Positions 9,899-20,518 of a stretch of 23,642 nucleotides of DNA are shown one piece after another. This DNA is from Smittium culicis (Eukaryota > Kickxellomycota > Harpellomycetes > Harpellales > Legeriomycetaceae): contig LSSN01002097.1 in the NCBI GenBank assembly GCA_001970855.1, positions 1 to 23,642 on the forward strand, read 5' to 3'. The notes under the pieces are model-generated. The model had not been told where the DNA came from, searched no databases, and was given only the letters and a program-made list of their open reading frames with translations. Each line of letters starts with the position of its first letter. The first letter of the stretch is position 1. Made by a program: the position numbers and the translations under genes.

Positions 9899-10463
9899 TT
9901 ATATTAAGCAAATGGAGTTTTTAGGTAAAAAAGTTCCGCTTCCACTAAGAGCATCCCATATATAGAGAGGGTTTAGCCCATTATGGGTATTATTGGCCGC
10001 TAAATAAGATATGCAATTCACTGCACTGCTCTTTACATATTTTGACCTTAATCTCTGATTTATAGCCTCCAGCGTTTCACATGCCGCCAAACTCTTCAAT
10101 AATTCGCTGCTTGCCGCTATAAGAGCACTTAAAAAAAAGCCTGCCCAGTTTCTGCACATTAAATTCGCTTCTTATTTCAAGCAAGCAATCTAATGGAGAG
10201 TAAATCTGGGTAAAACCCAGGAAATAAGTTTCGGCTGTAAAATCTATCCACAAAAAAACAGCCTGATCACTCCATACATAATGCGCTTCAAGCACTTCTC
10301 ACAATAGCCATCCTCCGATAGTATCTTTATCTGATACCTCTTGTTTGCGCCCAATTATCTGAATTCACATTTCCCATCTTTTAGCGACTGTGGAAAAGCA
10401 CCGCCCAAGATTCAGGCTTCTGTTACTACCAGATGTTTGCTGTACCAATAAAACACAAAAATT
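9899..10463 (-). pseudogene. Decayed unidentified protein-coding sequence
   Basis: A GC-richer island with protein-like sequence in two frames. From 10463 one frame runs through CFSTVAKRWEM, a TGA at 10365-10367, GRKQEVSDKDTIGGWLL, a TGA at 10299-10301, then EVLEAHYVWSDQAVFLWIDF and SPLDCLLEIRSEFNVQKLG. At a run of eight T (10131-10138 as A on the plus strand) the frame shifts. The sequence continues as LSALIAASSELLKSLAACET and LEAINQRLRSKYVKSS, ending at a TAA at 9899-9901. The region after the shift could form an amphipathic helix or short coiled coil. I do not recognise the family. A gene with unrecognised introns or sequence errors is possible, but two stops plus a homopolymer shift favour a pseudogene. 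Confidence 0.42.
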
Positions 10464-10768
10464 CTATGGTTTGAATCAATGTGCTTAGCTGGTATTCGCC
10501 ACTACACCCATACATCAATGCCCAGCGATCGCAGGTTTAACAAACTCATACTACCACCTTCTATCATATAGAACACCAAGCACCAAATGACCTTTATTAT
10601 ACAAATGTACAAATAATCCGTATACTGTTTGATACTAATCCGCCTATTGTCGTTCTATAATACTGGGATTATAGTTGTAAGCTGATCCTTTTGTAGCCCA
10701 AATTCCCATCTCACTAACTTTTGTTTATTTTATAGCCCCATTTGAAAACGCTATAAAGTGTGCTAGCA

Positions 10769-10791
10769 GATGCAGCCAATAGATTTGCCTA
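10769..10791. repeat. Dispersed repeat core, copy 2
   Basis: GAT, G, CAGCCAATAGATTT, G, CCTA: 21 of 23 positions match 6315-6337 in the same orientation. Looser similarity extends on both sides. Confidence 0.4.
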
Positions 10792-11300
10792 TCTAGCTTT
10801 ATCGAATAGCAATGCTAGAAAAGTAAGATTCGCTCCCAAATAATATTTTCTAAATATCTCAAATTTGCTTTTATTAGCCAATCCACTGCATCTAATCGAA
10901 AACTCTAATATCAAATTAAACAGCCAATACCCGTCAACCGTCACAATTTCATTTCTTTTGCTCATAAATTTAGTCCAAATAATATGATATAGGCATTTTT
11001 ATGCTTTCCACATCTAATCTCTACCACAGCTATATCCACCCGCTCTTCACTTATCGCCCGAGTTTTTAGATTTCTATAAAGATTCATAACTCTCAACTGC
11101 TATTATATTACATCATCTGTATAGCCACCCTTACCAACTTCACCACCATCACCCTCCCACAACATTAATATCTGTGCCCCAATTAAACCTAACTTTATAT
11201 ATATATTAGGCTCACGCTTCTCTGCCCTTACATAGCAAGTAGAGACATACTCGCCCTCCAACCCCCTATCCACCCTTTACTTTCGTACACTTCGTCTCCT

Positions 11301-11310
11301 CCCCCCCCCC
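11301..11310. repeat. C10 homopolymer in the 5' leader
   Basis: Ten consecutive C in a CT-rich stretch about 35 bp upstream of the alpha-glucosidase I start codon, unusual in such AT-rich DNA. A C11 run lies just after the same gene's stop codon. Confidence 0.85.
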
Positions 11311-11345
11311 AAATTTTATTCCTCAAAATATCAAGTAAATAAACA

Positions 11346-14300
11346 ATGATATACTCTAGCCCGATTCTAGCCCTTCTCGCCTCTTCAATTGCCGTTTCTG
11401 CTTCACAGAGCCTTTTCGAAGCTAAAGATAAAATACTCGACCAGCTTACTTGGGGAACTTATTCTCCTGAAAACTTCTTTGGTGTTAAACCTCTTGTTCA
11501 GGATTCTTTAAGTGTAGGCATAGCTTGGTACGGCCTCGAATCCCTTTCTCAATTCAACAGTAATTTTTATCCTTTTATCTCTTCTAAAAATCTATGTTCG
11601 CTTAACTCTTTTTTAACCACCTCCAAACCATATAGTTTCTCCTCTTATACACCTATATCTATATATCCTATATACCCTTCCTTATATTCCTATTCTTAAC
11701 TTTTCAAATTACTACTGTTAGGTCTTAAAAATTTATGCGTATCTGGTTCTGACTCTCTATCTTACGGATACACAAGACATGATGGAAAATCCCTAGCACA
11801 ACAGCGAATCTCTGATAATGATGCTGGAATCAACTTCACCACTGATTTCGTTAAAAATCCTACCGGTTGGTCAACCAGATTTAGCGGAAACATAACCTCA
11901 AAGTGTAATTTACCCTCTTTGTTCTTACTGTCATAAATTTATACGCTTTTCTTTCTCCCTCGCTTTATTCCTATTTTCAACCTTCTATTTCTACTTTTTA
12001 CAATAGCTGGCGCTTCTTTTATAATCTACGCTAATGCCGGTGATAACTCTCAGTTCAATAGTGCCAAACTAAAGGTATTATTCCCATAATTCTTTCTTGT
12101 TAATTTTCAGTTTTTAAAATAAATTATATTCAATTAATTTAGAATGATTCCAAAGGTTCTATTATTAAAGGCTCTGGATTAAGAATTGGCGATTTTGACT
12201 TGAATATTACTCTAGGTTCAACTTATCTTTTCTTTTTTTTTAATTAATATTATAAATTTTACTACTATTATTAAAATTTGCTATAAATACCTTTTATTTA
12301 TTTACTTACTAAAAGTTTAATTTTTTTTTTCTCTCATCTTTTCAGAAAAAGGATCCGGTATCAATTACAACAGCCGCCACCAGCATCTAACTGGCTCCAA
12401 GTCCGCCCCAATAATAGATTCTTTCCACAAATTTCTCCCAAATTATGCCCTCTGGCAATCTGTAGATTATATGACTAACGATGTCATTATTAGTGCCAGA
12501 TCTAAATTATTCCCTTTAAGAGATAAACTCTCGGCCGAAGAGTTCAATTCTTTGCACAACGCTTACTTTTTGGAATTCCCTACCACTGAATTCAGAGAGT
12601 CTTACACTAATGTCGTTGCGTACAAATTCTCTCTTATAGGCGAATTCTCTATCCTGCTTAATTACAAAAATACCAATGCCAATGATATAAACGCTCCCGA
12701 TTTCTCTACATCGCTTGAAAAAGCCTCTAAATCCTTTGATAACAAGTTCAATAGAATTTTCAAACTCAATAAATATAACTACAGCTCATCCCACATCGAA
12801 ATGGCCAAATCTGCACTTAGTAACATGATGGGAGGAATTGGTTTCTTCTACGGCGATGAATTAGTAAATAAAGTTGTTAATGTACAAGAGCAAAATACCC
12901 AAAAAGATCTACCCATTCCTTCTTTAGGCGAAAATTCTGACAAGTTTGACCTGGAGTTGCTTGAAGACCCAGTTGATACTCTCGAATCGCCCAGTCTAGA
13001 TGACCACGATATGCCTGCTTATATAAACAAACTAGCAACTCCAGCCGATAATAAAAACGTTTTAATCTCTGCAACCCCAAGCAGGCACTTCTTCCCCAGA
13101 GGCTTCTTGTGGGATGAAGGTTTCCACCAACTGCTTATAGGAGAATTCGATAATGATTTAAGCTTGGAAATAATCGACAGCTGGTTCAATACTATGGATT
13201 CTGATGGCTGGATTTCAAGAGAAAAGATCTTTGGAATCAAAGCTAGAAGCGTTGTTCCAGAAGAATTCCAAGTCCAGTCCAATAACATCGCTAGCCCACC
13301 CACATTGTTCATCGCTATTGAGAAATTTATGAAAAAGCTTGAAAAAAAATTAAAAAAACATGAATCTGTCTTACTCTGCCAACTTAAAGGCGATATTGGA
13401 TGCCTCTTTAGATTATCTGCAAAAAAATGCAAGTACTGCGCAAGCTCTGGCTATTACCTTGATGAACCTGTCAAATATGGGCTAGAGTACCTAAAAGCCA
13501 TCTACCCAAAACTCGTGAAAAACTTTTTATGGTACAACTCTACACAATTTGGAAACATCCAAATCCACAAAGACTCAGTAAATGGCAAAAAAATATCTTC
13601 AAACAATAACTATTGCTATAGGTGGAGAGGTAGATCTGTTAACCATACTCTCGCCTCAGGTCTCGACGATTATCCCAGATCAAAATTACCATCAAACAAC
13701 GAGCTCCATTTAGACCTGCAAAGTTGGATGGCTTATTCTTCTAAAGTCATTTCTCAGATCGCTTCGCTTATTGGGCGCTGTGACGACGAAGTCAAATTCA
13801 AATCGATTTCTGATAAAATCACTGAAAATCTGTTTAGTTTGTTCTGGAATGATAAAAAAAACATGTTTTGCGATTTGACCGAAAATGCTTCAGGTAAATC
13901 TGTTCATGTTTGCCACAAGGGGTACATCAGCCTCTTCCCGATGATGCTTGGCCTATTGCCTGCTAATTCAAAAATGCTTGAGTCAACTTTGGACATCATT
14001 CACTCTGAAGACCACCTATGGACAGATAATGGCCTTTGCTCGCTTTCCAAACTATCTGAATACTACCTGAAACACGAAAATTATTGGCGCGGTCCCATCT
14101 GGATAAATATTAACTACTTAGTTCTAAAATCCCTTCACAACAATTACGTCAATAATGGTAAATTCAAACACAGATCGGCAGCTATTTACTCCGATCTAAG
14201 AACCAATATAGTCAACACTATCCACAAAAATTTTGCCAAAAACGGGTTTTTCTATGAGCAATATGACCAAGAGTCTGGTGCGGGACAGCGCGCCCACCCA

Positions 14301-14351
14301 TTCACCGGCTGGACAGCCCTTGTTACCCTCATAATGGCGGAAATTTACTAG
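11346..14351 (+). CDS. CWH41: Mannosyl-oligosaccharide glucosidase (ER alpha-glucosidase I, GH63)
   Basis: Removes the terminal alpha-1,2-glucose from the newly transferred N-glycan in the ER lumen. Five exons join in frame: 11346-11559, 11722-11904, 12007-12074, 12143-12215 and 12346-14351, giving 847 aa, close to yeast Cwh41 (833). Residues 1-22 look like a cleavable signal peptide (LALLASSIAVSAS). The N-terminal domain has LTWGTYSPENFFGVKP and YGYTRHDG. The (alpha/alpha)6 catalytic region includes SRHFFPRGFLWDEGFHQLL (about 424-442), RWRGRSVNHTLASGLDDYPR (about 603-622, with the conserved acidic residues), NYWRGPIWININYL, and FYEQYDQESGAGQR (about 814-827, with the second conserved Glu) ahead of FTGWTALV. 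Intron 4 uses a GTTCAA donor; the other donors are GTAATT or GTATTA. Retaining intron 1 reaches a stop at its end (11697-11699). The gene is convergent with the VHS-GAT gene. Confidence 0.94.
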
Positions 14352-14365
14352 TTTCGACTCTTCAT

Positions 14366-14376
14366 CCCCCCCCCCC
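14366..14376. repeat. C11 homopolymer after the glucosidase stop codon
   Basis: Eleven C starting 15 bp after the TAG, then TTACCCC. With the C10 run in the 5' leader it brackets the gene. Homopolymers of this length are prone to sequencing error. Confidence 0.85.
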
Positions 14377-14771
14377 TTACCCCACTTCAAACTCTTTTTT
14401 TTAATCTAATTAAATTGTTTCATGAACTAGTTAAATAGTATTCTGGTATTTTAGAACATTCCCCTTTTTTTACTTTTTTTTCTTTTACCCCTGTTTGCTG
14501 CCTCATCAAATCCATTCTTTTCCTTATTTTCTTCCTCTTCCATCGATTAGATTTAAATACAAGTTCTTTCAATCTACTGAAATTCACACCTTCGTTCAAC
14601 TTATCAATCTCTCCAAAATAAAAAAATAACAGTACTCCTCATTTTTTGCAAAAATATAATTACAGCTATATATATCTGCTGTTTATACAATCGCGATATT
14701 TTTTACGAATATCTGCAGCTCAAGAGAATTCATCTTTATTGGCACCAGCTTTAAAAAAATTGCTTGTTCAC

Positions 14772-14798
14772 TTTTTTTTTTTTTTATTTTTTTTTTTA
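14772..14798. repeat. Long poly(T) tract
   Basis: Fourteen T, one A, then twelve T in the convergent intergenic region. It could be a degenerated poly(A) tail of a minus-strand insertion, but no retroelement sequence or target duplication is visible beside it. Confidence 0.7.
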
Positions 14799-15583
14799 CT
14801 AGTAGGAGAAATGTTTGTATCGCGTACTGATTAACAATATTGAATCTATTTTTGCTCGATTGTAAGAAGATGGTGTTGTCTTCACACACAAACATACACA
14901 CACACACAAAAAGCAAACACGTATAAATACTAGCAAGATGCTCAATTTCTAATTTAATAATAAAAAAAAAAAAGGCAACGTTTTGATTTTAATGTGTTCT
15001 TCATTAATTGCATTTCACTCAAATACGAATTTTTTTATATAGAAAAAGAGAGATTCTTTTCTTTTCTTTTTTTTTTTGGTTTAATATTTTGAATACTATA
15101 TTACTAATGAAAAAAAAATTAGTTGGATTTAGTTTATAAATATTTATTACTAATGGATCTAAATTGTATGATGTATGCAGTTAAAAATAAAAAAAAAACA
15201 TGTATCAAGTTTAATGAGAAGTAGGGATCGGTGAGTGCATCAGATACTTTCGATGATTTGGTCGCAAATAAATAAGTGTTATATATAATTATGTTTCAGA
15301 GCTTTAATATCCATTCAAATAAATATTTCTCATTATAGGCGAAAAGTAAATAGTCCAAAATTCTAGAAAAAAAATACTCCGATATATTCATTCACCTTGT
15401 ATTTTTTTTTCTAAACAGATACACTCGTTTTATACAAGGAAAGAAAATTCTTTTTATGCTTAAAAAGAAGCAAGACTTTTTTTACCAGTCACTCCTACCA
15501 ATTAAATTTTTTAGAGTAAAATCTGAATTGAAAATAGCTATAGATTCCTTGAATTTTGTGAGATTGTTGCTTATTCTTTAACT

Positions 15584-17624
15584 TTAGTGATTATGCAAGT
15601 TAAATCCAACGTTCATATCTGATGTATCGCGTTGTTTTCCGGCTTTTCCATTGAGGAATTCTGGAGGTGTAGATCTCCTGTAATTTTCATGGGATGAAGA
15701 TGTACCAGCAAACAAATGATTCGAACTCTCTGACTTTTGGATAGGAGTTTGAAGGTTCAGGCTTTCATTGCTTGAGTTGTTTTTTGAAGAGCTTTGGATG
15801 TTGAAGTTTAAGTTTTCTGAAATTACAAATGGGCTTCCATTTCTAGATTTATATTTTTCTACTTTTGATTTTTCTAACATTAAAGCGTGCTCAAAAGACG
15901 AGTATAGTAATAAAGTCTCTACAATTTGGTCATTGGCCTTAATTAGTATGTCTAAAAAATATGAAAATATAGGACATGTTAGCAGTTTTAGATATAGTGA
16001 ATCAATAAATTATTATAGTAAAAAATTTTAGGAGGAATAAAGAATTTACCCATATTTTTTTCATCTTGGTACGATATATCTGCCAAATAGCTTGAAATCT
16101 GGGTTTTGGTACTATTGATTAGAGAAACCAAATCTCTCATTGTTTCAGTAGCAGTGCTATTTAAAATATCCTCATTACTTTCAATTATATCTTTTAAAAG
16201 TTCGCACGAGGAAAAAGCCTTATCTGAAACTTCTTGGCATCTTGTATTATTCTAAATTATAAAATTAAAAGTTTATTGATATCTCAAGTATAAAGTCCAT
16301 ACTAAAAGAAGAAGATATAGTTAGCTGAAAAGATGAAAAGCTGAAGTAAGAGCACTCACGTTAGCAGATAATTCCTTAGAACCAAAAATTTCATGAATCT
16401 GTTGAAGTGAAAAAATAATAAACAATAAAGGTATAAATTAAAAATATTTGGAAGAGAAGTGGAATAAAAAAAAGGAATGAAGAAAATATATGTACATTAA
16501 GCGTTGCTCTATAAGATGGGTTCATAGCATTTTCTGTAACTTGTAAAGGAGTGGGATAATCTTGGGCGTTTGATAAAACGCCAGAGCCATTCCTTTCCAT
16601 AGCTATCTGTCTTTCAGTCGCATTCATAACATTGATGGAGTGAAGAACTTCTGGTCTCGTAATCATATAGTTAGGCCTAGCCGGGAAAAACTATGGGCAT
16701 AGAATTAAAGTTAGTAAAGTGGATAACGAAGAGGTAAAAAAAAAAGTAAAAAAGTACTCTAATGCTTGGTTCGATTCCGGATTGTTTTTTCATATCCTCA
16801 ATAATTTTTTCTAAAGAGGTTCTTATGCTCTGGTTATACTCAAATAAATTTGCCCATAGGCCGATCATTGACAAAAGGGTATTTTTGATAGCTAAGTCAA
16901 GCTCCTGGATAAATAAGAAAGATGATTATAGTAAAATTATTTTAATAAATGTAAATAATGAGAAAATTGGTATTCGGACAGAATATCTTACTGGAGACAT
17001 TAGCGCAGGTAAAAATTTAACGATATATTGATTTGAGAAAATTAATTCTATTTTACAAATAAAATATATTTATATAGAGGTTAAAATATGCGTATTATTA
17101 AAATTAATGGCTGAGAATGAAAGATAAAATTACCTTGGATAAGATCGCAATTTTCTACTAGACATTCAAGTATCTAAAAAGAAAGAATCGAAATAAAAAC
17201 ATTACTCATTATTTTACAGTAGAAAAATTAATCGAATTTGTAATCTTACGGTTAGATATTTGATTCCCAGCGATATTTTCTTTTTTTTGTTTTGAAATAT
17301 TTTACTCTCTGGCGTGAATATTTTTTGAAAAATCAACTCTAGGGCTTCTCGTGATCTGTTAATAAAATCGAAATTAATTATCAAAATAGGAAAATTTCTA
17401 AGTTAACAAAATTATAAGCATAGCTGGAGTGAATGATATATTTACTTTTCTATATCAGAATTAATTAGGAGCTGAAGTTCAAACACGTACGAAATGTCAT
17501 CTTTGGACGAATCTAAAGAATGTTTGAATGTTTAGAATTGTTTGTATTTGATATTAATAAAAATATATGTGAATTATTTACTCAGTGCAGTTACTACAGG
17601 CGAGGTTCTTTTTAGAATATTCAT
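15584..17624 (-). CDS. LSB5: VHS-GAT domain trafficking adaptor (Lsb5/TOM1-like)
   Basis: VHS and GAT domains bind endosomal cargo and ubiquitin; Lsb5 in yeast links actin-dependent endocytosis to trafficking. Ten exons join in frame: 17582-17624, 17446-17512, 17250-17355, 17134-17173, 16992-17047, 16758-16904, 16496-16690, 16360-16398, 16050-16251 and 15584-15951, giving 420 aa. VHS domain (about 1-150): RTSPVVTAL, FELQLLINSDIEKSREALEL, IKYLTILECLVENCDLIQ, IVKFLPALMSPELDL, and LLSMIGLWANLFEYNQSIR. Linker: FFPARPNYMITRPEV. GAT domain (about 230-330): ELLKDIIESNEDIL, MRDLVSLINSTKTQISSYL, and ILIKANDQIVETLLLYSSFE. The last 90 residues are Ser/Asn-rich without a visible GAE, UIM or SH3 domain. 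That favours Lsb5 over GGA or Hse1; Lsb5 is shorter (354 aa in yeast). Introns are 67-108 nt with GTAA, GTAC or GTGAG donors and AG acceptors. The exon chain was built by eye, but every junction keeps frame and domain order. Confidence 0.8.
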
Positions 17625-20518
17625 AGTATTGTGTATAGATGTATGATTTTATGCGATGAAAACTTAGTCGATGATAGTTGAAAAGTAAGTAGCTATGGTT
17701 ATATTAAATTATTTAAAAACCAGGTGTTTCTAATTTTAGAAATGTGAAGAGGGGAAGTGAGTGTTTAAAAAGTACAGGCAAGAAATCTTATAAATTAAGG
17801 CTAGACAATTTATGGAGTAATTATAGTTTATATAGAGTTTTTTTTGCCAAGTGATCAAGTTGGCTACAATTTCATTAAAATTCGATAAAACTTATTACTG
17901 CCTTGCTTCTAATTATTCTGCCAAATCAAATCATCCCAATATCCTTTAGTTTATTGGCCAACGCCCAATCACTGCTCTGCTAATGCCAATGCTAGACGAG
18001 CCAATGGGGGATTGTAGCCAAGTCGTTTAGCAAAACAAACAGTCCTCTGGAAGGAGAGCCCGCGAATCAGAATCTCAAGGCACACATCACACTTCACAGA
18101 AACTCGGCAGAAAATTCAGACCTAAAAGAATCAGTATAATAGAAGAGAAAAAATAAAAGGGATATTCAACTGCTTCAAATGGCAATTGCAGGCGATTATA
18201 AATTAATGGCAAAAGCTAAAACCGGGAATAAGCGCTTCTTTGCTCTGCAACTGTAATTTGAAAGTGGACTAAAAAGGAATATGAAATTAGAGTTAACAGA
18301 TATCTCCTCGAAATAATATTAAAATGACTTGCGAAAAGTTTGAGCTTAAATAAATCAATACTGGTTTGCTGACTTTTGGAATGCATTCTAAGCATCCGAG
18401 AATTATTAAAAATAAAGAGCACCAAGTCAGATGCCACTTCTTTAAAAAAAAAAAATCAAGTTTAATAATCTTTATTTTTTCCCACCTTATCCTCGGCGCC
18501 TTGAATTTTGATGTTAATAGTCTGAAAATGCGACGCAAAACTTTAAGGATAAATGATTTATGCCAAGTGCCTAAATAAATAGCGAGTGTAAAATTCATTA
18601 TTAACTTAGCTACTGGAATTAAGATATTTATTACCCACTCACTTATTATTTCGGATATTATTAACTTAATAAAAATTTATCTAAAGTGGTATATCTAAAA
18701 AGTTTAATCCCCTTTAAAAATCTCTACACTTTAATTATTTTCACTTTGTAAAAAAAGGTAAATGAACATCTTTATATATCCTATAGATTAAACTACTCAT
18801 TCACCTCTCCACACACTCACACACAAATCACGCTGAATACGCCACCCTGATTTACCTGCTAGACTCGTTCTTAAAATTTTACTTTTATCAAAATTATTGC
18901 AAATGAAATTTACGATAAATTTTTGGCATTAAAACGAGGGTATAAAATTTTAAAAAATTTAAATACACAATTCCGTATTTATTTGTTATTAGAATACAGA
19001 AATTTACTCAAATGTTTTCTACTAAATTTAATCTGCGTTTCAACTATTTAATTAGTCTATAGTATGCAAAAAATAAACTAAAATATCTTGATAAAATAAT
19101 AAATAATAAATCACTTTTTCCAGCTATATCGTGAACAATAACGCATGGAGGCAACATTCAAATTACTGAAAAATATATAGCAACAGTGTTTGTATAATAT
19201 CCCATATTTAAAATGAATTGTGTGTGTTTGAAACATTGAAATTTAAAAAAAAAATTGTCTATGCATAAATAATGTTTTCGATAGCTTATGAAGCTAGACA
19301 AATGACTAAAATCAATATACTCCGATTCTATTTATATCAAATGATATATTCATACTTAATTTACTGCCTTTATTACTCATTAATTAAATTTTTTATAGCT
19401 GATCATTTATTTTTTTATAGCTCCAAATTATTTCTTTAATTTTTGAACTTTTGGTAGTTGCTCCAGAATTTATTTATATAAGAAGAATTTTATAGAGTAT
19501 TCTTTGTGGACGAGGAAAATAACACGAGTTTGTATGAATAATTGTTTAAAAGTATAGGTGCACAATTTCAATGATTATTTTTATTAGAAAATCTCAATTA
19601 AAACTTACATTGCTATTTTAGTCAATACACCTCCATTTGGCTCTTTAGTCAGTTTTTTTCACTCGCAAAGTTTAAATGATTGATATTTCTCAAATTTAAA
19701 CCGAATCTTAAATGTCGAATAATTTAGCAACTGTACTAGTATTTTTCGAATCTGATTATTTGATAGCAGCTAAAAAATCCTTACTCCGCTTGAAATTCGC
19801 CCTTTACCAGCCTTGATAAATAATAAGCCCTATCATGACCATTCTATAAAAAAAAATTAAACATGAACCCTATCAAATAAGATATATTTGAACTTGATTT
19901 TGTAAGAGGTGAGATTTTGGTGAAAAAACTGATTTAAAGCTATTTAATATAGATTTGAGAATAGCTTCTCGCCTGATCCCATTCCACCCCCGTTAGGTTT
20001 TCCGTTCCTTAGATATATCACAAGACTTTATAATTTAATTGGTTTTTTAGTGTAAATTCCTATTTTTAGTATAATGGATTTTCTTTATTATAAATTCTTT
20101 CGAAGAATTAGGCTCCGAATGATTCACTAACTATGATATAAAGCATCAAATACAGTTTTATTTCTAATTACAAATATTATTCAATCGCATCTGAAGTTTC
20201 ATTTTTATCATTTTTTTTAAAATAATTTTTAAATGTAATATAACTATAGTCTCTGAATAAATTACATTGAAAATATTTAATTATTAACTTTTTATTTAAT
20301 ATATGTTTAAATAGTAATAAATTTACACCAAGCTCAAATTATATTTTTATTGAATATAAAAAGGATTTAATGAGGTTAAATAATAAACATAAATAATTTT
20401 CGAAACAGGTAGCTTCATTGAAATAAGTTGATAGCAGTATATTTTCAGAGAAGTGACTGTATAGAATATACATGATCTATAAACTATTTTCTGATAAATT
20501 AGCTCCTCCATACTTCGT
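17625..20518. other. Long AT-rich intergenic region
   Basis: About 2.9 kb between two minus-strand genes. Apart from a GC-richer island at about 17935-18120 (listed separately), it is AT-rich with stops in all frames. Opposed open frames at 18216-18598 lack motifs and mirror one another, so I do not call them. I see no RNA gene, terminal repeat or transposon remnant in 18600-20518. Confidence 0.5.
17969..18115 (-). pseudogene. Unidentified coding remnant in a GC-rich island, CxxC motif
   Basis: A 48-codon frame between two stops lies in the only GC-rich patch of this intergenic region. It reads CRVSVKCDVCLEILIRG, then SFQRTVCFAKRLGYNPPL, then ARLALALAEQ and a TGA. The CxxC plus two further cysteines would fit a zinc-binding fragment. 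It has no in-frame ATG. An acceptor-like TTTTAG at its upstream edge would bring in a TGA, so it is not an evident exon. The family is not recognised. The plus strand also carries a frame here, interrupted by a TAG at 18028-18030. A chance open frame in GC-rich DNA remains possible. Confidence 0.25.

Larger units (their letters stand above)
10464..11345. other. Intergenic and promoter region of the alpha-glucosidase I gene
   Basis: No gene seen; short frames such as the one starting ATG near 10549 on the minus strand meet stops quickly. It contains the second copy of the dispersed repeat (10769-10791), GCCAAT motifs at 10775, 10877 and 10923, and a pyrimidine-rich leader ending in ten C (11301-11310) about 35 bp before the glucosidase ATG. 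GCCAAT could serve as a CCAAT box for that gene, but this is inferred from position. Confidence 0.4.
14352..15583. other. Convergent intergenic region with simple repeats
   Basis: This is the shared 3' region of the glucosidase gene (plus) and the VHS-GAT gene (minus). It contains C11 at 14366-14376, T14 and T12 separated by one A at 14772-14798, a CA run at about 14895-14907, and many shorter A/T runs. Opposed open frames at 14646-14916 have repeat-driven composition. I see no gene or RNA gene. Confidence 0.5.

Noticed and set aside
9899..10300. Possible XLF/Nej1-like head-domain and coiled-coil pattern in the decayed coding sequence
   Set aside because: Only a loose match of short patterns recalled by eye; not enough to name a family.
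14646..14916. Opposed short open frames in the convergent intergenic region
   Set aside because: Their sequence is generated by poly(T) and CA repeats.
16766..16780. GGTTCGATTCC, a match to the tRNA B box on the plus strand
   Set aside because: It falls in the VHS-GAT coding exon. The flanking bases cannot form a T-arm stem, and no matching A box or acceptor stem lies at the right distance.
18216..18598. Opposed open frames of 70-101 codons on both strands
   Set aside because: Mirror-image frames in AT-rich DNA, rich in Phe/Ile/Lys, without motifs or plausible leaders.
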